Below, in pieces: positions 7,080 to 14,134 of a DNA stretch of 28,766 nt. How positions within the stretch are numbered: the stretch's first letter is position 1; each line of letters opens with the position of its first letter. The DNA is from Nanobdellota archaeon. Lineage in GTDB: Archaea; Nanobdellota; Nanobdellia; Pacearchaeales; GW2011-AR1. Both the position numbers and the translations under genes were made by a program. The stretch lies in assembly GCA_030640565.1 (NCBI GenBank), contig DAOWJD010000010.1:1-28766 (forward strand), read 5' to 3'. The notes beneath the pieces were generated by a model, which was not told the DNA's origin, made no database searches, and was given only the letters and a program-made list of their open reading frames with translations.

Positions 7080-7865
7080 ATGGAAGATTATCAAAAGAGA
7101 TTTTCAGAATTTCTTGCAGATTCTGGAGCATTATTTTTTAAAGAGGGACTTATATTAAAAGATGGAAGACCTACCCCTTATTTTGTTAATTCAGGAAAGT
7201 TTAATACAGGAGAGGCGAATTTTATATTGGGAGAAAAATTCGCTGAGATGTTAATAAAGAAAGGAATTGTCGATGATGTTGATATTATTTTTGGGCCTTC
7301 ATATAAGGGAAGTGCAATTGCTAACGGGACAGCGATTGCATTATGGGTTAATCATAGAAAGAGAGTTTTATTTGATTATGATAGAAAAGAAGCAAAAACC
7401 CATGGAGAATTTTCAAAAAAAGAAAGCTTGCTTGTAAATAAAACTCTTTTTGAGGGATGCAAAATTTTTATGGTAGATGATGTCTGGACTTCTGGGGCTA
7501 CAAAATATGAAAATATAGAGAAGATAAATAAAGAGGCTGAGAAAGGAGGGTATGATGTAAAAATAGTTGGAATGGGAATCGCCGTAGATAGAGAACAAGT
7601 AGGTCCTGTCTATGATGAGACTAAATCAGAAGATTTGCCAAATAAAGAACGAGTAATTTTAGATGACAGAGGAGAAGATGCAATTGTATCTTTTATTAAA
7701 CAAACAAAAATTCCTGTTTATTCAATAGTTGGAATAAGTGGTGCTGTAGACCATCTCTATAATTCACAGTATCCTTTAATGATTAATGATGAAAAACAAC
7801 CAATGAATAAGAAGACGTTTGATGATTTTAAGAATTATATGGAAACTTATGGAGCTAGAAGATGA
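7080..7865 (+). CDS. pyrE: Orotate phosphoribosyltransferase
   Basis: A 261-residue type I phosphoribosyltransferase. Evidence: GLILKDGRPTPYFVNSGKF at the N-terminus, FGPSYKGSAIA (PRPP loop), FDYDRKEAKTHGE (the flexible catalytic loop with Lys, Glu and His) and IFMVDDVWTSGAT, the diagnostic PRPP-binding motif. It converts orotate and PRPP to OMP in the cytoplasm. It is about 50 residues longer than the common 210-residue form, owing to an insert around NKEAEKGGYD and a C-terminal extension, as in one PyrE subgroup. Its stop overlaps the pyrF start as ATGA, so the two are co-translated and their products act in sequence. Confidence 0.95.
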   Translation: MEDYQKRFSEFLADSGALFFKEGLILKDGRPTPYFVNSGKFNTGEANFILGEKFAEMLIKKGIVDDVDIIFGPSYKGSAIANGTAIALWVNHRKRVLFDYDRKEAKTHGEFSKKESLLVNKTLFEGCKIFMVDDVWTSGATKYENIEKINKEAEKGGYDVKIVGMGIAVDREQVGPVYDETKSEDLPNKERVILDDRGEDAIVSFIKQTKIPVYSIVGISGAVDHLYNSQYPLMINDEKQPMNKKTFDDFKNYMETYGARR

Positions 7866-8617
7866 TATTAATAGAAAAAGAACAAGAAGCAAGAAAAAGA
7901 GTTTGTTTAGCTTTAGATGTACCAACTGTGGATAAAGCAATAAGTCTTGCAGGAGAATTGTCAGATTATGTTGGAATGTATAAAATAGGTAAAGAACTCC
8001 ATACTGCAGCATGTAATGAAGGAGTACCTATTATAAAAGAAATCTTTGATAGAAAAGGTTCAGTGTTTCTAGACTTAAAATTCCATGATACTCCAAATAC
8101 TGTTTATGGAGCTGCAAAAGCAAGTACAGTCCAAGGTGTTTCTTTTTTTAATATTCATGTTGCTGGTGGAGAAGAAATGTGTAAAAGAGCACTTGAAGGA
8201 GCTCATAAAGGGGCACAAGATAGAGGATTACCAGAAAGACCAAGAGTAATTGGAGTAACAGTTCTAACAAGCTTAAATGATAGTGACTTAGAAATTCAGG
8301 AGTTGGGTATTGATTATGATGATCTTGTAATGATAAGAACAGAACTTGCTAAAAAATGGGGATTAGATGGAATTGTATGTCCTGCTAAAAAAGCAGGGGG
8401 ACTTGAAAAAGAATTTGGTTCTGATTTTATGTATGTTACTCCAGGGATTAAATGGGCAGGGATACAAAGAGAAGGTCAAAAACAATTATACACACCAGAT
8501 TTAGCAGTAAAAGATTGTAGCAATTCAATTCTTGTTATAGGTGGTGCAATAACAAAGGCAGAAAATAAAGAAGCAACTGCTTACAATATATTACAAGCAA
8601 TGGCACAACATCTTTAA
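7862..8617 (+). CDS. pyrF: Orotidine 5'-phosphate decarboxylase
   Basis: A 251-residue TIM-barrel decarboxylase. ALDVPTVDKA is strand 1, MYKIGKELH strand 2, and FLDLKFHDTPNTV carries the catalytic Asp-x-Lys-x-x-Asp tetrad. VTVLTSL and YVTPGIKWAG follow, and IGGAITKAEN is the phosphate-binding loop. It decarboxylates OMP to UMP, the last step of the pathway begun by the neighbouring PyrD and PyrE. The motif spelling (DLKFHDTPNTV, LTSL) resembles bacterial group I enzymes more than the usual euryarchaeal form, which hints at old transfer. It overlaps pyrE by 4 bp. Confidence 0.95.
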   Translation: MILIEKEQEARKRVCLALDVPTVDKAISLAGELSDYVGMYKIGKELHTAACNEGVPIIKEIFDRKGSVFLDLKFHDTPNTVYGAAKASTVQGVSFFNIHVAGGEEMCKRALEGAHKGAQDRGLPERPRVIGVTVLTSLNDSDLEIQELGIDYDDLVMIRTELAKKWGLDGIVCPAKKAGGLEKEFGSDFMYVTPGIKWAGIQREGQKQLYTPDLAVKDCSNSILVIGGAITKAENKEATAYNILQAMAQHL

Positions 8618-8677
8618 TTCTATTATCTTATTGTAGCATCCAACTTTTAAAAAGCCTAATCCCTTTAAAGTACATAT

Positions 8678-8693
8678 TCGGCGTGGGCGTTTA
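8678..8693 (+). other. Recurrent TCGG-N-GGGCGTTT motif after pyrF
   Basis: TCGGCGTGGGCGTTTA lies 60 bp after the pyrF stop and 32 bp before the next start. AGCATCCA (8635-8642) could pair with TGGGCGTT (8684-8691) across the gap if G-T pairs are allowed. The motif borders the TATA box of the next gene. It is one of five similar copies. Confidence 0.4.
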
Positions 8694-8724
8694 ATTTAAA
8701 TATATAGATTTCCAAAAAGAAAAC

Positions 8725-9900
8725 ATGGGAATATTTGATTTATTCAAAAAATTAATTAAGGAGAAAGAACGCGAAGAAATTGTTATTGAAAAGCTCGCTT
8801 TTTCTGACATAGAGGATTGGGTTAGAAATAAAATGGAAGAAAACGAAGTTAAAGAAAAAGAAGTGATTAACTCTGTTAAAAAGAAGATTAATTCATTCGA
8901 TGGGCAACTTAAAGAGAAAAAAGATGTTTTGGAGAATTTTGATGTTGAATCAAAAAAAGTGGAAGATAGATTAAAATCGGTTGTGAATGAGAGCAGGAAA
9001 AAATACATAGAATCTTTAGAAATTTTTATGGGAAATTTAAATAATATAGAAAAAGAAAAACTTGAAGAATTTACTTCTTATGTGAATGGAGTTTTTTTGG
9101 ATTTCAATAAAAAATCACATATGAATTATGAAAAAACAACCATTTTAATTGGAAAAGAAATGGGAAGCATAAGAGATAGTTTAAAGATCTTTTCCAGGGA
9201 ATTAGTAGGAATTTTTAATGAAAATAAAAATACTGTGGAGCTATCAAAATCACTTGCTTTTGTCAGATTAAAACTAAACCAAATAAACCAGATTGATAAA
9301 GTTCTTGGAGAAATTAAACAGGAAATAGCATTTCTAGAAAAGAAAACAATTGATAAAAAAGGGGAAGAAGAAAAACTTCTTAAGGGAATTGAGGAAACCA
9401 AGAAAAGTCCTAGCTATCTGGATTATTTAAATATGCAGGAAAAAATCAACTTTCTCGAAGAAGAAATTAAAAAAGATATCCAGGATTTAAGACAACTTAT
9501 TGATTTCAAAGCATTGGCTAATTTTTATCATATTTTTGGAGATGACATGAACACAATAAAGGGGCATAAAGAGAATTTTGAAGAATCTTTTAGAAAAGAC
9601 AATGGATTAAGAATTTTGAATTTACTAGAAAAATCAAAATTGAACAATAATAAAATCTCAGAGAAAACAGAATATATTAGAACTAAAAAAGAAGAGTTAA
9701 AAGAAAACAAACAAAAGATTCGTGGGGATGAAACACAACACCTAAACTCAGAGAAAACAAAGATAAACAAAGAAGTTGAAGAATTAAATGAAGAAAAAGA
9801 AAAAGAAGAAAAAAGGCACGAGAAACTAAAAATAAGCAAAGAAGAAGCAACTGATATATTAAAACAAGAAGTATCTAAACTGAACGTTGAGTTTGTTTAA
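8725..9900 (+). CDS. Long coiled-coil protein
   Basis: A 391-residue protein of almost pure charged helix. The start MGIFDLFKKLIKEKE resembles an amphipathic membrane-touching helix. Two coiled-coil regions, about residues 30-110 and 190-390, are separated by a less charged stretch (about 120-180) that is still helical. The end is rich in Glu and Lys (EELNEEKEKEEKRHEKLKISKEE). There is no ATPase head, so this is not an SMC or Rad50 protein. I recall similar coiled-coil proteins starting MGIFDLFKK in DPANN genomes, function unknown; a scaffold or membrane-associated structural role is inference. A TATA box AATTTAAATATAT about 25 nt upstream suggests a leaderless mRNA. Confidence 0.8.
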   Translation: MGIFDLFKKLIKEKEREEIVIEKLAFSDIEDWVRNKMEENEVKEKEVINSVKKKINSFDGQLKEKKDVLENFDVESKKVEDRLKSVVNESRKKYIESLEIFMGNLNNIEKEKLEEFTSYVNGVFLDFNKKSHMNYEKTTILIGKEMGSIRDSLKIFSRELVGIFNENKNTVELSKSLAFVRLKLNQINQIDKVLGEIKQEIAFLEKKTIDKKGEEEKLLKGIEETKKSPSYLDYLNMQEKINFLEEEIKKDIQDLRQLIDFKALANFYHIFGDDMNTIKGHKENFEESFRKDNGLRILNLLEKSKLNNNKISEKTEYIRTKKEELKENKQKIRGDETQHLNSEKTKINKEVEELNEEKEKEEKRHEKLKISKEEATDILKQEVSKLNVEFV

Positions 9901-9921
9901 TGCAGTGTGGGTGTTTTTTTA
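9901..9921 (+). terminator. GC-then-T-run motif after the coiled-coil gene, probable terminator
   Basis: Directly after the TAA comes TGCAGTGTGGGTG followed by seven T and A. Archaeal terminators are often simply T-runs after a gene, so this is a fair candidate. The GTGGGTGTTTT part is a variant of the motif found at 5337, 8678 and 10459. Confidence 0.5.
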
Positions 9922-9931
9922 TTAAATCCAT

Positions 9932-9959
9932 AAAATTTAAATAGTAAGAATATCTTACT
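9932..9959 (+). promoter_or_regulatory. Promoter and palindromic operator of the toxin-antitoxin operon
   Basis: A TATA box AAAATTTAAATAG (9932-9944) is followed at once by a perfect inverted repeat: AGTAAGA (9943-9949), ATA, TCTTACT (9953-9959). The repeat ends 5 bp before the antitoxin start, covering the likely transcription start. AbrB-type antitoxins usually repress their own promoter, so this is a likely autoregulatory site. Confidence 0.65.
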
Positions 9960-9964
9960 TTAAC

Positions 9965-10216
9965 ATGGAAATAACAAAATTGAGCACAAAGGGACAGATT
10001 GTAATTCCTGATTCTATAAGAAAGGATTTTGAAGTGGGTAGCGTATTCAAGGTTATGAAAAAAGGGAATCTTATAGTTTTAAAAGGAATTGAAGGATTCA
10101 GCAAAGAAGAAATTGAAGAAATGAAGGAACTTGATAAAATTTGGAAAGATATTGACAGTGGAAAAGGAAAAACCACAAGTGTAGAAGAATTTCTAAAAGA
10201 AATGAAAACATGGTGA
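9965..10216 (+). CDS. AbrB/SpoVT-family antitoxin
   Basis: An 83-residue protein. Residues 1-43 are a swapped-hairpin AbrB domain: EITKLSTKGQIVIPDSIRKDF followed by VGSVFKVMKKGNLIVLK, the standard DNA-binding spelling. Residues 45-83 are acidic and helical (SKEEIEEMKELDKIW) and should wrap the toxin. It should neutralise the downstream RelE-like toxin and bind the palindrome at 9943-9959. Its last codons overlap the toxin start, so the two are co-translated in the usual antitoxin-first order. Confidence 0.9.
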   Translation: MEITKLSTKGQIVIPDSIRKDFEVGSVFKVMKKGNLIVLKGIEGFSKEEIEEMKELDKIWKDIDSGKGKTTSVEEFLKEMKTW

Positions 10217-10458
10217 TAAAAAAGGTAACTAGATCTCCAAAGTTTATTAAAGATATCAAAAGATTAGATGATTTTTCTCTAAAAAAATTAAAAAAACAAA
10301 TTATGAAAATATTAGAAAATCCAGAGGTAGGAAAACCATTGAAATACAAAAAGAGTGAGCGTTCCCTCTACATTAAACCATTTAGACTAGTTTATTCCTT
10401 AAGAGGAGAAGAATTAATTTTATTGAAATTTGATCATAGAAAGAAAGTGTATCAATGA
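10210..10458 (+). CDS. RelE/ParE-superfamily toxin
   Basis: An 82-residue protein of the RelE fold: two N-terminal helices (SPKFIKDIKRLDDFSLKKLKKQIMKILENP), then strands SERSLYIKPFRLVYSLR, ELILLKFDHRKKVYQ. The conserved Arg residues and the C-terminal HRKKVY match archaeal and bacterial mRNA interferases of the RelE type, which cut mRNA in the ribosome. ATG at 10210 and GTG at 10213 are both possible starts. The GTG overlaps the antitoxin stop as GTGA, and either gives the same fold. It forms a module with the AbrB-type antitoxin. Confidence 0.88.
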   Translation: MVIKKVTRSPKFIKDIKRLDDFSLKKLKKQIMKILENPEVGKPLKYKKSERSLYIKPFRLVYSLRGEELILLKFDHRKKVYQ

Positions 10459-10473
10459 TGCGTGGGCGTTCTT
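10459..10473 (+). other. Recurrent GCGTGGGCGTT motif after toxin gene
   Basis: TGCGTGGGCGTTCTT begins directly after the toxin stop codon. It shares GCGTGGGCGTT exactly with the copy at 8681-8691, 1.8 kb away. A TATA box for the next gene follows at about 10480. Confidence 0.4.
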
Positions 10474-10510
10474 CAGAAAACTCTAAAAAGACTCTTTAAT
10501 TAAAATTAAC

Positions 10511-10756
10511 ATGAGTAAGAATAAATTCTCTAAAAAAAAGATAAAACATCATATAAAACACAAATCAAGATTAATTCTTCTTTTAATAATCAAGATTTTT
10601 TTAATATTTCTTATCTCAATTTTCATATTAAGTGGTATTTATTCACTTCTTAGCGAGTATCTCAATATAGCCCTTGTATTTATTATTTCTTTTGCAATTG
10701 CCTCTTTTGTATATTTATTTTTAATTATAAAAATACTGAAGCTGTTTAAATTTTAA
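10511..10756 (+). CDS. Small protein with two transmembrane helices
   Basis: An 81-residue protein. The first 25 residues are strongly basic (KNKFSKKKIKHHIKHKSR). Two hydrophobic segments follow, about residues 23-45 and 50-74, with a very short loop between them. The basic end should stay in the cytoplasm. ACTCTAAAAAGAC about 25 nt before the ATG is a likely TATA box. No family is recognised, and there is no sign that it belongs to the toxin-antitoxin module upstream, from which it is separated by 52 bp. Confidence 0.6.
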   Translation: MSKNKFSKKKIKHHIKHKSRLILLLIIKIFLIFLISIFILSGIYSLLSEYLNIALVFIISFAIASFVYLFLIIKILKLFKF

Positions 10757-10868
10757 GAGATTATTTCCTTTTTAACTCCTCTAATTAACAACAAATTGAA
10801 CCCAAAACCTTTAAAAGAGTTTTTTCCTTGATAGTCTTGTAATTAAATTTTGTACAAATAGTTTTAAA

Positions 10869-11171
10869 ATGGAAGAACAAGAAGAACAAAAAGAAGAAGT
10901 TCAAGCAGAATCTCCTGGTGAGGCTAGTCCTGCACCTGAACCTACAGAGACACCTAAAGAAATAACTGAAGATATTGAAAAAAGCGGTGTTTCTGATGAA
11001 GTAGCTGAGGAAGAAGAAAAACTTGATGAAAAAGCACCAGCTGAGCCAGTTCAAGCACCAGTAGCAGAAGGAGCTCCAGAACTTCCAAAGGAACCAGAAA
11101 CTTCTGAAGGTTCAGAACAAGAAACAGCAAGCCCAGAAGGAGCTGCTGAAGAACCAGAAGAAGCACAATAA
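10869..11171 (+). CDS. Highly acidic, Pro/Glu/Ala-rich disordered protein
   Basis: A 100-residue protein that is largely Glu, Pro, Ala and Ser, with almost no aromatic or large hydrophobic residues and no Cys. It should be intrinsically disordered and strongly negative. One short stretch (EITEDIEKSGVSDEVAEEEEK, about 33-53) could form a helix. There is no signal peptide. ACCTTTAAAAGAG near 10807-10819 is a TATA candidate with a leader of about 30 nt. The codon pattern (regular third-position variation, no frame breaks) suggests a true gene rather than a low-complexity accident. Role unknown; a charged linker or chaperone-like protein is possible. Confidence 0.65.
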   Translation: MEEQEEQKEEVQAESPGEASPAPEPTETPKEITEDIEKSGVSDEVAEEEEKLDEKAPAEPVQAPVAEGAPELPKEPETSEGSEQETASPEGAAEEPEEAQ

Positions 11172-11206
11172 TCCAACTATAGGATTTTATTATTTCTTTT
11201 TTATTT
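11170..11206 (+). terminator. Hairpin plus T-rich terminator
   Basis: AATCC (11170-11174) and GGATT (11182-11186) can pair around a 7-nt loop at the stop codon of the acidic protein. A long T-rich stretch with a TTTTTT run follows. Confidence 0.5.
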
Positions 11207-11284
11207 TTTATTTATTTAGTTTTTGAATATAATTACCAGGTTTGTTTAGTTAGGTTTATAAATGGGTTTATTAAAGATAATTTT

Positions 11285-12127
11285 ATGGATGAACAAACTA
11301 TTAGAAGACACTATATTGAAAAACCAGATGAAGAAGTGAAATTGTTATGCTCATATACGACTAGGAGAGAAGGTCTCTTAGATGTTTTACTCTCTGGTTC
11401 TTTATTGTCTTCTGAAGAGGCTAAAAAGTTATTGGGAAAGGTTAAAGCACATAGAAGTTTGATGCGTGGAGAATGTGAGAAAGATTATTTTGACATAAAT
11501 AATGATATAAGTATTTCAACAGGATTTGTTTCTTTTAAATATTCTAATCTATCAATAAGAACACGAGAAGATTATAATGGAGGGTTAGGTATATTGGTTC
11601 CACTTGAAAAAATATTAAAATATCCACGCTTAGGATTTAATCATTGTAGTGATATGGGAGGAATTCAAAATTATAATTTAAATAAGGAGAATATTAAATC
11701 AGCTGTGCATAAAGCTAGAAAACAAGGAGTGCTTTATGATGATGGTTATGGAAATATTTTCGAGGTATCATTACTTCCAGAATTAAAAAAAGATGCTTCA
11801 TCTTCATTTCCACGAGTTATCTCTTATCCAAGATTAAAATTAATAGACAATGTTGTTGTAGCTATTCCAGAAAGTGAAAGAGGAAAGATTGTGAACAGCG
11901 TAATAAAAAGACAAGAGAAATATAAAAAATTCTTAGATAAAATTTCTGGTAAAAATCCTGAAGAATTACAATGGAAAACAATTGATGGAAGAGATTTATA
12001 TTATGTTAAAAAAATGGTTCCATTTATTGAAAAAATGGTTGAACCATTTGACATTGATAAATTACCAATTATTTGGTATAAAGATAGAAATCTAGATGTT
12101 GTTTTACAGCGTCTAGCCATTTCATAA
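11285..12127 (+). CDS. Unknown 280-residue soluble protein
   Basis: A soluble mixed alpha/beta protein with no signal peptide or membrane segment. Notable segments: LLCSYTTRREGLLDVLLSGSLLSSEEA near the N-terminus; YFDINNDISISTGFVSFKYSNLSI about 67-90; and LGFNHCSDMGGIQNY about 115-129. The opening pattern, a polar strand then a helix ending in SG-x-L, followed by a strand with STG, recalls enzymes of the ADP-ribosyltransferase-like group. No catalytic residues can be assigned, so I leave it as unknown. GGTTTATAAATGG at 11253-11265 is a strong TATA box about 27 nt before the ATG, giving a nearly leaderless mRNA. It is not obviously coupled to its neighbours. Confidence 0.7.
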   Translation: MDEQTIRRHYIEKPDEEVKLLCSYTTRREGLLDVLLSGSLLSSEEAKKLLGKVKAHRSLMRGECEKDYFDINNDISISTGFVSFKYSNLSIRTREDYNGGLGILVPLEKILKYPRLGFNHCSDMGGIQNYNLNKENIKSAVHKARKQGVLYDDGYGNIFEVSLLPELKKDASSSFPRVISYPRLKLIDNVVVAIPESERGKIVNSVIKRQEKYKKFLDKISGKNPEELQWKTIDGRDLYYVKKMVPFIEKMVEPFDIDKLPIIWYKDRNLDVVLQRLAIS

Positions 12128-12138
12128 AACCCACCAAC

Positions 12139-12151
12139 AACTTTAAATATT
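12139..12151 (+). promoter_or_regulatory. TATA box of the metalloprotease gene
   Basis: AACTTTAAATATT lies about 26 nt before the ATG at 12171, so transcription should start at or next to the start codon and the mRNA would be leaderless. Confidence 0.5.
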
Positions 12152-12170
12152 CTTTTCATAATTTTATATA

Positions 12171-13085
12171 ATGAGGTGGAAAATTCTTAGTCTTATTTTT
12201 TTCATTTTAGTGGTTATTCTTCTAACATTTTATTGGATTTTGCCAATTGGAGAACTTATTGAATTTGGTGTTTCAAGTCCAGAACATGCTAATTTCACTT
12301 TAAATGCTTCTTTAAACCAAAGTATGCAATTCTATGAAAACATGAGATATCAAAATCCAAATATTTCTTACAGAATCGATAGCTGTCCTTTGGCAAGGGA
12401 AGATGAGATGGAAAGGGCTTTTGATTTTTTAGAAACCAATACTATATTAAATTTTCACAAAGTTACTGGTAGTGAAGAGATAAGTGTTACATGCGAGGAT
12501 TCTATTAAGGGTGAAAAAGGATTATTTATTGCAGGTGAGGGAGGGGTTACTAATGTTACTGTAACAGAAAACTTTAATGTTATTTTTAATGGAATGGTTA
12601 TTTTAATAAGAGAAACTAAATGCCCTGATCCGCTTGTGGGCACTCATGAACTTCTCCATGCATTGGGATTTGATCATTCAGACAATCCAAATAACATTAT
12701 GTATCCAACAATAAACTGCAAACAGACTTTAGGAGAAGACATTATCAATCATATAAACCATCTTTACTCATTCCCCTCTCTTCCAGATTTATCTTTTGAA
12801 AATACATCTGCATCAATGAAAGGGGGATATCTTGGTCTTATTATGACTATTAGAAATCATGGTTTAAAAAATTCTGAAAACTCCATAGTAATTATTTATG
12901 CAGATAATAAATCTATAAAAGAACTTGACGTTCAGTCAATCTCAATCGGTAGCGGGAGAATAATAACCTTATCAAATATTTTTGTTATGAAGAGAAATAT
13001 AAAGGAACTAGAATTCTTTATAAAATATGATTTTGAAGAATTAAATAAAGATAATAACAGAATCACTCTTGAAATAAAAGAATAA
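12171..13085 (+). CDS. Membrane-anchored matrixin-like metalloprotease with CARDB-like tail
   Basis: A 304-residue surface protein. Residues 4-25 are an N-terminal signal or anchor helix. The catalytic domain covers about 50-200 and has the zinc site HELLHALGFDH (His159, Glu160, His163, His169) with the Met-turn NIMYP (Met177). This is the HExxHxxGxxH metzincin pattern, close to matrixins (family M10). Residues about 206-304 (PDLSFENTSASMKGG ... TIRNHGLKNSENS) form a beta-rich domain resembling CARDB or an adhesion module. It would cleave proteins or peptides outside the cell. A cell-surface protease in a host-dependent archaeon could act on partner-cell proteins, but that is inference. Confidence 0.85.
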   Translation: MRWKILSLIFFILVVILLTFYWILPIGELIEFGVSSPEHANFTLNASLNQSMQFYENMRYQNPNISYRIDSCPLAREDEMERAFDFLETNTILNFHKVTGSEEISVTCEDSIKGEKGLFIAGEGGVTNVTVTENFNVIFNGMVILIRETKCPDPLVGTHELLHALGFDHSDNPNNIMYPTINCKQTLGEDIINHINHLYSFPSLPDLSFENTSASMKGGYLGLIMTIRNHGLKNSENSIVIIYADNKSIKELDVQSISIGSGRIITLSNIFVMKRNIKELEFFIKYDFEELNKDNNRITLEIKE

Positions 13086-13105
13086 AAAATAAATATTGGC
13101 TGACT

Positions 13106-13195
13106 TTAAATCTCGTCAAGCTCTAAATCATCCACACCTTCATCAAACTCCTCGTCTTCATCAAGCTCTTCAGAGGCCAAAAGCTTTTTACTCAT
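13106..13195 (-). CDS. 29-residue acidic microprotein
   Basis: A short frame reading MSKKLLASEELDEDEEFDEG and ending VDDLELDEI. It is supported by an excellent ribosome-binding sequence, GGGGGCGAT, a few bases before the ATG, and by a TATA-like AAATATTTAAAAAC further upstream around 13241-13254. After a basic start it is almost wholly acidic, so it probably binds a basic partner. No family is recognised. It is convergent with the metalloprotease gene. Confidence 0.5.
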   Translation of the reverse strand: MSKKLLASEELDEDEEFDEGVDDLELDEI

Positions 13196-13313
13196 TTTAT
13201 CGCCCCCATTTTTATTATTTCTGTAAAATATAATTAGTTTTTAAATATTTCTATATAGAAATATTATATAAGGGATGGTAAGATGGTTGGATCTTTAATT
13301 CTTTTTTCTAAAT

Positions 13314-13514
13314 TTATCTTATGAATCCATAAAATTCCATCGCCCCAATCATCTCATCGTAAGCTCTTTCACAATTTATTAAATTTGTATAATAATTTTT
13401 GTGATAAAATGGAATTTCTTTTGTCTTTCTTTTTAGTTTTAAAATTTCAAATAATAATATCTTCTCTATAATTTTTAGTGAATTCTCGCTTAGTGTTTGT
13501 TCAAGTACGACCAT
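13314..13514 (-). CDS. Small helical protein of unknown function
   Basis: A 66-residue protein, mostly helical (LEQTLSENSLKIIEKILLFEILKLKRK) with an aromatic second half (YHKNYYTNLINCERAYDEMIGAMEFYGFIR). It starts 6 bp after the stop of the Tyr-rich anchored protein and on the same strand, so the two form an operon. No family is recognised and no membrane segment is clear. Confidence 0.55.
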   Translation of the reverse strand: MVVLEQTLSENSLKIIEKILLFEILKLKRKTKEIPFYHKNYYTNLINCERAYDEMIGAMEFYGFIR

Positions 13515-13520
13515 TTTTTA

Positions 13521-14081
13521 TCAATTATAATAAACTCTTGTCGGAGCTTTTGTCAATGATTTTACTTCATGCCACCACGCACGGTAGTCATATTTGTCAG
13601 GTGAAATATCCTTGAACAAGAACAATTTTTCTCCTCTTGCAGATATATAATGTGTTATGCTCTCGGTTCTTGTTCTCCCATAATAATCCTCAAAATAAAA
13701 TCTTACAGTGAAATAACCGCCAGCATATTCTCTATTTTTCACATAAACTTCATATCTATAAATATCACTGCCAAAGATTCCTTCACTTTTTCTAAATCGG
13801 GATGATTCATAATATCTCGAATATCTATCACGAGAATCTGCATATCTAAAATCATCAGGAACATAATAAATTTGCGCATAATCTCCTCTATCAACAATGT
13901 ATGGTTTTGTGGAAACATGTTGCGTCTGCTGTGTTGGATAAATATTGTAAGTATTATATGAATCTGTTATTGTTGTTCTAGGCTTGGAAATTCCTATAAC
14001 GAGAAATACGACCAGAAGTAAGAGCACAATAAATACTACCCCGATAAGAATTTCAATAATTCTTCTGTCCCTCGTTTCCAT
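13521..14081 (-). CDS. Membrane-anchored Tyr-rich surface protein
   Basis: A 186-residue protein. Residues 9-31 (IEILIGVVFIVLLLLVVFLVIGI) form an N-terminal anchor. The outer part begins with a low-complexity Thr/Tyr/Gln linker (about 36-60). A beta-rich, unusually Tyr- and Arg-rich domain follows, with repeats of the RYSRYYESSRFR and YFTVRFYFEDYYGRTRT type. The last third (LFLFKDISPDKYDYRAWWHEV) looks like the end of an Ig-like fold. It should face outwards and could serve in surface contact. A TATA box around 14100-14114 on the minus strand gives a near-leaderless mRNA. No named family is recognised. Confidence 0.75.
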   Translation of the reverse strand: METRDRRIIEILIGVVFIVLLLLVVFLVIGISKPRTTITDSYNTYNIYPTQQTQHVSTKPYIVDRGDYAQIYYVPDDFRYADSRDRYSRYYESSRFRKSEGIFGSDIYRYEVYVKNREYAGGYFTVRFYFEDYYGRTRTESITHYISARGEKLFLFKDISPDKYDYRAWWHEVKSLTKAPTRVYYN

Positions 14082-14134
14082 ATATGTTAAAGAAAGAGCC
14101 TACTTTTAAGGATTATTGGTATCTGAAAGATGTT

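Noticed and set aside
8725..9900. SMC/Rad50-type ATPase
   Set aside because: Coiled coil only; no Walker A, Walker B or signature motif at either end.
5278..10473. The GGGCGTT motifs as integron attC sites
   Set aside because: The right-hand ends read GTTTTAA, GTTTAAT, GTTCTTC and GTTTTTT and do not fit GTTRRRY. Most copies have no matching RYYYAAC arm upstream, and no integron integrase is present.
11285..12127. Naming this protein an ADP-ribosyltransferase
   Set aside because: Only a loose resemblance of the opening region; no catalytic residues can be pointed to.
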